Program-made: the position numbers and the translations under genes
Notes under the pieces: model-generated
Seen by the model: the letters and a program-made list of their open reading frames with translations, nothing else
What the model was told of the DNA's origin: nothing
The model's database searches: none
Assembly (NCBI GenBank): GCA_900553885.1
Contig: USFD01000039.1
Span: 1-28,336, forward strand
Direction: 5' to 3'
From: an uncultured Ruminococcus sp.
GTDB lineage: Bacteria > Bacillota > Clostridia > Lachnospirales > Lachnospiraceae
DNA length: 28,336 nt
In this document: positions 7,194 through 15,000 of the stretch, in pieces
Position numbering within the stretch: the stretch's first letter is position 1
How the letters are laid out: each line of letters begins with the position of its first letter

Positions 7194-8078
7194 ATGAGCT
7201 TTATATCGTATTTAATTAACGGGCTGAGTCTCGGAAGTGTTTATGCGATTATCGCACTGGGTTATACGATGGTCTATGGAATCGCAAAGATGCTGAACTT
7301 TGCCCACGGAGATGTAATTATGATCGGGGCGTACACGGCGCTGATCGCAATATCACAGGCAGGATTGTCTCCTGTTATTGGCGTCCTGATCGCAGTAGTT
7401 GTCTGTACCGTACTTGGCGTAGTGATCGAGGGTGTTGCCTACCGGCCGCTTCGGAATGCGTCCTCATCACTGGCAGTACTGATCACGGCGATCGGTGTCA
7501 GCTACCTGCTTCAGAATATAGCGCTTCTGATATTCGGACCGAATGCACAGACATTTCCGTCCGTAATCAAATGGGACGGTGTTTCTCTTGCAGGCGGAAA
7601 GTTAAATATATCAGGCGAGACGATTGTGACAATCGGAGCATGTATTCTTATTATGATTGTACTGATGACATTTGTACAGAAATCAAAACAGGGCCAGGCA
7701 ATGCGTGCCGTATCTGAGGACAGAGGCGCTGCCCAGCTTATGGGAATCAATGTAAATGGAACGATTGCCCTGACATTCGCAATCGGTTCTGCTCTGGCTG
7801 CAATCGCAGGCGTGCTTCTGTGTTCTGCATATCCGACACTGACGCCCTATACGGGTGCTATGCCCGGAATCAAAGCTTTCGTGGCAGCAGTGTTTGGCGG
7901 AATCGGCTCTATACCGGGCGCATTTATCGGCGGACTGCTTCTGGGTATAATTGAGATCCTGGGCAGAGCCTATATCTCATCGCAGATGGCGGATGCAATC
8001 GTATTTGCTGTTCTGATTATTGTGCTTCTGGTGAAGCCTACGGGACTCTTAGGGAAAAAGATTCAGGAGAAAGTGTAG
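7194..8078 (+). CDS. livH: Branched-chain amino acid ABC transporter permease LivH
   Basis: One of the two membrane subunits of the LivJ-HMGF importer. The 294-residue, very hydrophobic protein starts with FISYLINGLSLGSVYAIIALGYTMVYGI and NFAHGDVIMIGAY, the typical LivH opening, and has about eight membrane segments. The cytoplasmic loop with GQAMRAVSEDRGAAQLMGI is the EAA-like coupling region that contacts the ATPases. Two ATGs compete, at 7188 and 7194; GAAGGGA (7181-7187) abuts the first but lies six bases from the second, so 7194 is preferred. It is the first gene of the livHMGF run and ends exactly where the livM frame begins. Confidence 0.92.
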   Translation: MSFISYLINGLSLGSVYAIIALGYTMVYGIAKMLNFAHGDVIMIGAYTALIAISQAGLSPVIGVLIAVVVCTVLGVVIEGVAYRPLRNASSSLAVLITAIGVSYLLQNIALLIFGPNAQTFPSVIKWDGVSLAGGKLNISGETIVTIGACILIMIVLMTFVQKSKQGQAMRAVSEDRGAAQLMGINVNGTIALTFAIGSALAAIAGVLLCSAYPTLTPYTGAMPGIKAFVAAVFGGIGSIPGAFIGGLLLGIIEILGRAYISSQMADAIVFAVLIIVLLVKPTGLLGKKIQEKV

Positions 8079-9152
8079 GTGGACGACATGACAAAGACAA
8101 AGAAGAAAATCGGCAGACAGACAAGAAGCAATATTATTACTTATGGAATTGTTATTCTGGCCTACATTATTGTACAGACCATGATTAATACCGGAAGTAT
8201 TTCCAGTCTTCTGGAAGGCCTGATGGTGCCGCTGTGCATCTACGTAATACTGGCAGTATCTCTGAACCTTGTTGTAGGTATCCTCGGTGAACTGAGCCTG
8301 GGCCATGCAGGATTTATGTGCGTGGGAGCTTTTGCCAGCGCATTTTTCTCCAGATGCATGCGGGGGGAAATGGAGTCCGACGGCCTGAGATTTTTCCTGG
8401 CACTTCTGATCGGTGTTGCAGCGGCTGCAGTATTCGGCCTGCTGATCGGAATTCCGGTACTGCGCCTGAAAGGCGACTATCTGGCTATCGTTACACTGGC
8501 GTTCGGTGAGATTATTAAAAATCTGGTAAATGTACTTTACATCGGAAAGGACTCCAGCGGATTCCATATTTCCACAAAGGATGTTATGGCACTGGACGCG
8601 GACGGCACAATGATCATAAGCGGGCCCCAGGGAATTACGGGAACACCGAGAGACGCCACATTCCTGATCGGTATTATTCTCGTTCTGATTACACTGTTTA
8701 TTGTAATCAACCTGACAAATTCCAGATCCGGAAGGGCGATTATGTCGATCCGTGACAACCGGATTGCGGCAGAGTCTATCGGAATTAATATAACAAAATA
8801 CAAACTGATGGCATTTACCGTGTCTGCGGCTCTGGCAGGTTCGGCGGGAGTGCTTTACGCGCATAACCTGTCTACTCTGACAGCGACTACAAATAACTTC
8901 GGATATAACCAGTCAATTATGATACTTGTATTTGTTGTTCTCGGCGGAATCGGAAATATCAGAGGTTCCATGATCGCGGCAGTAATCCTTACACTCCTTC
9001 CGGAGCTGCTTCGAGGCCTGTCTGATTACCGTATGCTCATCTATGCAATCGTACTGATTGTGATGATGCTCTTTAACTGGGCTCCGAAGGCAATTGAGTG
9101 GAGAGAAAAATATCTTTCCTTTGGAAGAAAGAAAAAGGAGGCTGTAAAATAA
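8079..9152 (+). CDS. livM: Branched-chain amino acid ABC transporter permease LivM
   Basis: The second membrane subunit, partner of LivH. About 357 residues with an extra N-terminal membrane segment (NIITYGIVILAYIIVQTMI), the family motif NLVVGILGELSLGHAGFMCVGAF, and the coupling loop GRAIMSIRDNRIAAESIGINITKYKL. Two starts are possible: GTG at 8079, directly after the livH stop with AGGAGA 8 bases upstream, or ATG at 8088 with the weaker AGGTGG. Either leaves the protein essentially unchanged. The stop codon overlaps the livG start by one base (TAATG), so translation is probably coupled. Confidence 0.92.
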   Translation: MDDMTKTKKKIGRQTRSNIITYGIVILAYIIVQTMINTGSISSLLEGLMVPLCIYVILAVSLNLVVGILGELSLGHAGFMCVGAFASAFFSRCMRGEMESDGLRFFLALLIGVAAAAVFGLLIGIPVLRLKGDYLAIVTLAFGEIIKNLVNVLYIGKDSSGFHISTKDVMALDADGTMIISGPQGITGTPRDATFLIGIILVLITLFIVINLTNSRSGRAIMSIRDNRIAAESIGINITKYKLMAFTVSAALAGSAGVLYAHNLSTLTATTNNFGYNQSIMILVFVVLGGIGNIRGSMIAAVILTLLPELLRGLSDYRMLIYAIVLIVMMLFNWAPKAIEWREKYLSFGRKKKEAVK

Positions 9153-9913
9153 TGGCTGCATTATTGGATGTAAAAAATCTTGGTATTTCATTTGGCGGTC
9201 TCCGCGCGGTAAATGGTTTTGACATTTCCATTGAAAAAGGAGAGCTTTATGGCCTGATCGGCCCGAACGGAGCCGGCAAGACTACAGTATTTAACCTCCT
9301 TACCGGAGTGTATAAACCGGACACCGGGAAAATTATACTTGACGGTAAAGATATTACCGGAAAAAAGACAATTGATATCAGCAAGGCAGGAGTTGCCAGA
9401 ACATTCCAGAATATCCGGCTTTTCAAACAGCTCAGTGTTCTGGACAATGTAAAAGCAGGACTTCACAATCATCATAAATATTCTACTATTGAGGGAATTT
9501 TAAGACTTCCCCGGTATTTTAAGGTAGAGAAGGAAATGAACGAGCAGGCAATGGAGCTCCTGAAGGTATTCGAGCTGGAGGATCACGCAGATGTCCTGGC
9601 GTCTAATCTCCCCTACGGAGAGCAGCGGAAACTGGAGATCGCAAGAGCTCTGGCCACGGATCCGAAGCTGCTTCTCCTGGATGAACCGGCAGCAGGCATG
9701 AATCCGAACGAGACAGGCAGCCTCATGGAGATGATCCAGTTAGTCCGGGAAAAATTCCATATGACGATTCTCCTGATCGAGCATGATATGAAACTGGTGA
9801 GCGGAATCTGCGAGAAACTGACAGTGCTCAATTTCGGCGAGGTGCTTGCCCAGGGAAAAACGGCAGAAGTACTGAATGATCCCCAGGTAATTACCGCATA
9901 TCTTGGAGAATAG
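9152..9913 (+). CDS. livG: Branched-chain amino acid ABC transporter ATPase LivG
   Basis: One of two ATPases powering the importer from the cytoplasmic face. 253 residues with Walker A GPNGAGKTT (37-45), the signature in the LivG form LPYGEQRKLEIARAL rather than LSGGQ, Walker B LLLLDEPAAGMNP, and the H-loop IEHDM. AAAGGAGG ends about 10 bases before the ATG at 9152, which overlaps the livM stop by one base; an upstream in-frame ATG at 9098 lies well inside livM and is not used. Confidence 0.93.
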   Translation: MAALLDVKNLGISFGGLRAVNGFDISIEKGELYGLIGPNGAGKTTVFNLLTGVYKPDTGKIILDGKDITGKKTIDISKAGVARTFQNIRLFKQLSVLDNVKAGLHNHHKYSTIEGILRLPRYFKVEKEMNEQAMELLKVFELEDHADVLASNLPYGEQRKLEIARALATDPKLLLLDEPAAGMNPNETGSLMEMIQLVREKFHMTILLIEHDMKLVSGICEKLTVLNFGEVLAQGKTAEVLNDPQVITAYLGE

Positions 9914-9925
9914 GAGGAAACAGCG

Positions 9926-10636
9926 ATGGCAATGCTTGAAGTCAAAGATTTGGAAGTATATTATGGAGTGATTCAGGCCATCAAAGGGGTGTCATTCCAC
10001 GTGGAGAAGGGAGAGGTTATTGCTCTGATCGGTGCAAACGGAGCGGGAAAAACCACAATCCTTCATACCATTACCGGCCTGCTTTCTCCCAAAAAGGGAA
10101 GTGTAATCTTTCAGGGCAAAGATATTACGAAAATTCCGGCACATAAGATCGTGTCTATGGGAATGGCTCATGTCCCGGAAGGGCGCCGTGTATTTGCGGA
10201 ACTCAGCGTGTATGAGAATCTGAAAATGGGTGCTTATACGAGAACGGATAAGGCAGAGATTGAGGAAAGTCTGAAAAATGTGTATAAAAGATTTCCCCGT
10301 CTGGAAGAAAGAAAGAACCAGATGGCGGGAACCTTAAGCGGCGGTGAACAGCAGATGCTGGCAATGGGAAGAGCCCTGATGTCAAAGCCCAGCATTATTC
10401 TGATGGATGAGCCGTCCATGGGACTCTCGCCTATTCTTGTAAATGAAATTTTTGATATTATACGTTCTGTAAGCGAAAGCGGCACTACGGTGCTTCTGGT
10501 AGAGCAGAATGCAAAGAAGGCTCTTTCCATTGCAGACAGAGCCTATGTGCTGGAAACAGGAAATATTACCCTTGAAGGAAACGCAAAAGACCTGCTGGAG
10601 GATGATTCTATTAAGAAAGCATATCTCGGTGAATAG
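9926..10636 (+). CDS. livF: Branched-chain amino acid ABC transporter ATPase LivF
   Basis: The second ATPase, forming the nucleotide-binding dimer with LivG. 236 residues, standard for LivF, with Walker A GANGAGKTT, the segment MAHVPEGRRVFAELSVYENL typical of LivF, signature LSGGEQQMLAMGRALM, Walker B IILMDEPSMGLSP and the VEQN H-loop variant. AGGAGG (9912-9917) is 8 bases before the ATG. It follows livG by 12 bases and precedes the kinase-like gene by 11 bases in the same transcript. Confidence 0.94.
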   Translation: MAMLEVKDLEVYYGVIQAIKGVSFHVEKGEVIALIGANGAGKTTILHTITGLLSPKKGSVIFQGKDITKIPAHKIVSMGMAHVPEGRRVFAELSVYENLKMGAYTRTDKAEIEESLKNVYKRFPRLEERKNQMAGTLSGGEQQMLAMGRALMSKPSIILMDEPSMGLSPILVNEIFDIIRSVSESGTTVLLVEQNAKKALSIADRAYVLETGNITLEGNAKDLLEDDSIKKAYLGE

Positions 10637-10647
10637 GGGGAATTGTT

Positions 10648-11268
10648 ATGAAGAATATTGTGATTACTATTTCAAGACAGTACGGCAGCGGCGGCAAAAC
10701 CATCGGCGCCATGCTGGCGAAAGAACTGGGGGTAAACTGCTACAGCAGGGAGATCCTTCGTATGGCTTCCGAGGACAGCGGGATTAACGAGAGACTGTTC
10801 GGCATGTCTGATGAGAAAATCCGGAAGGCCGGGTGGTTCCGTATACTGAACAGACCTTATGAGGGACAGCTTCTTCCGCCGGAGGACAGAGACTTTGTAT
10901 CAGATGACAATCTGTTCAATTATCAGGCGAAGGTAATTAAGGATCTGGCTTCTAAGGAAACCTGCGTGATTATCGGCCGCTGTGCGGATTACGTTCTGAA
11001 GGACTATCCGAATGTTGTCAGTGTGTTTATTCACGCAGACAGAAAGTTCTGTCTGGACAGGTCTATGGAACGCCACAGCATGACAGAAAAAGAAATGCAG
11101 AAATATATTGAAAAGACAGACCGGTACAGGGCGGACTTTTACGAATACCATACCGGCCATAAATGGGCGGACGCAAGGAATTATGATCTTTGCCTGAACA
11201 GTGCAAAGCTTGGATTTGAGAAATGCGTGGAAGAGATCCGCTCATATATGAAAATCAGATTTGAATAG
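10648..11268 (+). CDS. Cytidylate-kinase-like family protein
   Basis: A 206-residue protein of the cytidylate-kinase-like family, common in clostridia and separate from genuine CMP kinase (Cmk). The N-terminus ITISRQYGSGGKTIGAMLAKELG carries a P-loop-like GSGGKT, followed by YSREILRMASEDSGI; Cmk normally has a GPSGAGKG-type loop. A second motif, IIGRCADYVLKD, is typical of the family. The true substrate is not known for most members. The gene sits 11 bases after livF, before a strong terminator, so it belongs to the liv transcript; why it is co-transcribed with an amino acid importer is unclear. GGGGG (10636-10640) serves as the ribosome site. Confidence 0.85.
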   Translation: MKNIVITISRQYGSGGKTIGAMLAKELGVNCYSREILRMASEDSGINERLFGMSDEKIRKAGWFRILNRPYEGQLLPPEDRDFVSDDNLFNYQAKVIKDLASKETCVIIGRCADYVLKDYPNVVSVFIHADRKFCLDRSMERHSMTEKEMQKYIEKTDRYRADFYEYHTGHKWADARNYDLCLNSAKLGFEKCVEEIRSYMKIRFE

Positions 11269-11286
11269 AGTCTGGCGGAAAGAGAA

Positions 11287-11335
11287 AGCGCCGCAGAAAT
11301 ATATGGTTTAATATATTTCTGCGGCGCTGTTTTTT
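11287..11335 (+). terminator. Strong terminator of the liv operon
   Basis: A perfect 18-bp stem (11287-11304 with 11311-11328) with a six-base loop, followed by six T (11330-11335). Confidence 0.95.
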
Positions 11336-11398
11336 GCCCGTTTTTACAAAAAAAGATAAATCAGGACAGTGTAAAAATAGGTCTTGATTTTCCATACG

Positions 11399-11430
11399 TT
11401 TAAACAAGTAAAATTAAAGTATGTTATAAT
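11399..11430 (+). promoter_or_regulatory. Promoter of the ArsR-type regulator
   Basis: TATAAT (11425-11430) with an extended -10 TG (11422-11423). The -35 region is weak (TTTAAACA, 11399-11406). Confidence 0.6.
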
Positions 11431-11463
11431 AAAAAGCAAAGTGTTTGGAGACTGGAATATATT

Positions 11464-11814
11464 ATGCAGATTACAGATGAAGATTTTGAACAACACAGAC
11501 AGAAATTTCAGAAGTGCAGGAAAGCGCTGCATGCATTGGGGAATGAATCAAGACAGGAAATATGTATGATTCTGATGATGAACAGTGACGGCCTTCGGGT
11601 TGCCGATCTGGTTCAGCAGGTGAATTTATCCCGCTCGGTTGTTTCACATCATGTGCAAGTTCTGATTGAAGCTGGGATTGTAAAAAGCAGAAAAGAAGGT
11701 ACCTACATATATTATTATCTGGATATGGAGGGCAGGGTTTCAGATCAGCTGATTGCTTACTTCCAGAGTGTAAAAAGTATTCTGAGACGGCTTCCGGACC
11801 GGAGCGGAGAATAA
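11464..11814 (+). CDS. ArsR/SmtB-type winged-helix transcriptional regulator
   Basis: A 116-residue DNA-binding protein. The segment HALGNESRQEICMILMMN, then GLRVADLVQQVNLSRSVVSHHVQVLIEAGIVKSR (recognition helix SRSVVSHHVQVL, roughly residues 57-68), then KEGTYIYYYL (the beta wing), is the classic ArsR arrangement. The metal-binding ELCVCD motif of ArsR/SmtB sensors is absent, so it more likely senses something other than a metal, or acts as a simple repressor. The ribosome site is weak (TTGGAG at 11445-11450, 13 bases away). It stands alone between the liv terminator and the leader of the GH43 gene, which it may control; that is inference from position only. Confidence 0.85.
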   Translation: MQITDEDFEQHRQKFQKCRKALHALGNESRQEICMILMMNSDGLRVADLVQQVNLSRSVVSHHVQVLIEAGIVKSRKEGTYIYYYLDMEGRVSDQLIAYFQSVKSILRRLPDRSGE

Positions 11815-11858
11815 CGGATACGATTTATCAGAGAAAATTATACATATTCCATAAAAAA

Positions 11859-11887
11859 TTTAACACAATTATTTGTAAAAATATGAT
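11859..11887 (+). promoter_or_regulatory. Candidate promoter of the GH43 surface enzyme
   Basis: TTTAAC (11859-11864), 17 bp, then TATGAT (11882-11887), in a very AT-rich stretch with other possible -10 boxes (GATAAT 11885-11890). Transcription would start near 11895, giving a leader of about 165 nt. Confidence 0.45.
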
Positions 11888-11911
11888 AATATAAATTGAA
11901 GTCCGAAAAAT

Positions 11912-12005
11912 ATGGTGTGGGGGGGGGTAAAAATTATCTGAAAAAAGAAAGGGGGTAATGCCATAGAAACCGGAATCAAATCTGCAAAATGTGATTCGGT
12001 TTCTC
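11912..12005 (+). promoter_or_regulatory. GH43 leader: G9 tract, two tiny ORFs and a hairpin
   Basis: The leader holds an uninterrupted run of nine G (11919-11927) inside a tiny ORF (ATG 11912, stop 11939-11941; nine residues). GAAAGGGGG then precedes a second minimal ORF, ATG-CCA-TAG (11953-11961). A 13-bp hairpin with one bulge follows (about 11965-11978 with 11990-12002, 12-13 nt loop) and has no T run after it. Together these look like a regulated leader. Nothing else was seen between 11815 and 12060. Confidence 0.45.
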
Positions 12006-12060
12006 TTGTCAGAAAAGAAAAGCAAGAGGAGAAAAAAGGAAAAGAAAGGAAAAAAGGATT

Positions 12061-15000
12061 ATGGAAAAAAGAAAATGGAAAAGCAGTTTCCGCAGGTTTT
12101 TGAAATCAGCGGCTGCAATCGTACTGGCTGCATGTATGCTGCCGGTTCCGGTGCAGGCTGCAGGAAGCACTTCATCCGATAATGGAGACGGTACTTTTAC
12201 CAATCCTGTAATTTATTCGGATGTCCCTGATCTGGATGTGATCCGGGTAGAAGACAATTACTATATGGTCAGTACGACCATGCATCTGTCGCCGGGCATG
12301 CCGATTATGAAATCCAAAGATCTGGTGAACTGGGAAATCGTAAATTACTGCTATGATATTCTGGATGACAGTGATGAACTTTCTCTCAGAAATGGAAAAG
12401 AGGCATACGGAGACGGAACATGGGCTGCAAGCATTAAATACCATGACGGTAAATTCTATGTAGCGGCAGCCAGTCAGACGACGGGAAAGACATATGTATT
12501 TTCAACCACAGACATTGAAAACGGTGTGTGGAAGAAATCCGTTCTGGACGGATACAACCATGACCTGTCCCTTCTCTTTGATGATCAGGACGATGGAACA
12601 CATATTTATATGTTTACCGGATCCGGTTCTGTTCATGTAAGAGAGCTGCAGGAGGATGCAGACGGAAACATTACATATAAAGACGGCGGTCTGGACCAGA
12701 CGATTATTGAAAATGCAAATTATGGCGAAAATGTTAATCTTGCTGCAGAAGGCGCTCATGCCTACAAGATCAACGACAAATATTATATTTTCATGATTCA
12801 GTGGCCGGACGGCGGCAGACGTCAGGAAATCTGCTGGCGTTCTGATTCACTTACAGAAGGCTGGGAATGTAAACTGATGCTGGATACGGGAATCGAAGTA
12901 GACGGACAGAAGGACAGTGCCGGCGTTGCCCAGGGAGGTATCGTAGATACTCCGGACGGCGACTGGTATGCGCCCTTATTCCAGGATCACGGAGCAGTGG
13001 GAAGAGTTCCAATGCTGGCAAAGGTTACATGGGAGAATGAATGGCCGGTATTTTCCATTGATTCTACTATGGACATGCCTGTAAGCGGACAGGATACAAA
13101 GAGTATTGTCGTTTCCGATGAATTTTATAACGGAGAAGAAAAAGCTCCTTATCTGAACAAAGAGTCAGAGGATACCGCGGAAGATACGGCTGCAGCGGCG
13201 GTAAACGCTATTTCCGCACAGGCGGATGCTGCACCCGCTCCGGAAACAAAAGCGGAGATGGAAGAGCTGATCGTAAACGGCGGATTCGAAAATGGTACGG
13301 ACGGCTGGGAACTCCGGACATTCAATGGAGCAGCCTCTATGAAAGCAACTTCGGACGATAAGGCATCCGGAGAAAGCAGCCTTCTGGTGTACGATAAGGC
13401 AAATACGACATCCGGCCCCATGCAGGATCTGACCGGAAAAGTACAGCCGGGACAGAAACTTCACATCAGTGCAAAGGTAAAATACACCACAGGTCCTGAC
13501 GTCAGAAAATTTAACATTACGATGCAGTACGGGACAAATGATTTTGCAGGCACAGACCCCGCAGCAGGGTATGTGGATGTGAAAAAAGGCGAGTGGAATA
13601 CAATTAAAGCCGACTATACAGTTCCGAAGGATGCGGATCTTTCCAGAGTTCTCGTATTTGTAGAGACATCCTGGACGGCCGAGCAGGATAAGGAAAATGA
13701 TCTCATGGACTTCTATCTGGACGATGTGTCTATTATTGCCGAGGACTATGTTGATCCGGATGAGATCATTATTAACGGCGGTTTTGAAAAGGAAACAGAA
13801 AACTGGCAGACCCAGGATCCGGGTACAATCACTGCAGTGACGGAAGAGCATGCCAGCGGAAACATGGCAGCAAAGATCACGAACAGAACGGCTACTGCTT
13901 CCGGACCGATGCAGGATATTACAGGAAAGATTGCACAGGGACAGCTTGTACAGGTATCTGCAAAGGTGAAGTATAATGAAGGCCCTGACAATAAGACATT
14001 TAATATCTGTATCCAGAACGGAGACTGGAGAGGTATTGAAGTAGCCGCATCTGCAAATGTCAAAAAAGGTGAATGGACAACCATAGAAGGTAAATTTACT
14101 ATTCCAAATGATGCGGATATGTCTTCCAGCCGTATCTTTATTGAAACGGCATGGACGGAAAATCCGGACGAGAATAATGATCTGTTTGACTTCTATGCAG
14201 ATGATATCTCTCTGAAGAAACTTGCTAATCCGGAGACAGTTCAGAAGGGAGAAAATGACTATAACGGCTCCAATCTGAAGCTGGAGTGGCAGTGGAATCA
14301 TAATCCGAACAATAAGTTCTGGTCGCTGACAGAAAGAGACGGATATCTTCGTCTGACAACTGCAAATAAGGCGACAGGTCTTCTGGATGCAAGAAATACA
14401 CTGACACAGAGAACATATGGCCCGACATGTTCCGGCGATATTGCCATTGAGACGGCCAACATGAAGAACGGCGATGTAGCAGGACTTGCAGCCCTTCAGG
14501 CGAATTACGGCTATGTAGGCGTTAAGATGGAAAATGGACAGAAGTCCATTGTAATGGTAAATGCAGACGGCGGTAAGGCTCAGGAAATAGAGAATATTCC
14601 CATTGACCAGGATCGTGTATACTTACGGGCAGACTTCAACTTCTATCAGCATGCAGATGACGCTGACTTTTACTACAGTCTGGACGGAACTACATGGAAC
14701 AAGATCGGAAATACTCTGAATATGTCCTTTACAATTCCGCACTTTATGGGTTACCGCTTCGCGATATTCAACTACGCGACACAGTCAACAGGCGGATATG
14801 TGGATGTGGATTATTTCCATGTAAATGACGGAGCTGATACAGAGCAGACAAAGCTGAATGTAAATATGGATGACGTAAAGGATGTAGAGGGTATCATCAA
14901 CACGGAAGTTGAAGTACCTCTTTACATTGACGGACTGCCGGAGAAAACTGCAGACAGCATGGAAGTTTCCGTAAATATTCCGTCCATTCTGGATGTGGCG

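Noticed and set aside
8049..8864. 271-codon minus-strand open frame
   Set aside because: Lies antisense to livM, Cys/His/Gln-rich shadow of a well-supported gene.
13165..14301. 378-codon minus-strand open frame
   Set aside because: Antisense to the GH43 enzyme; the length reflects the codon bias of the real gene and no family is recognisable.
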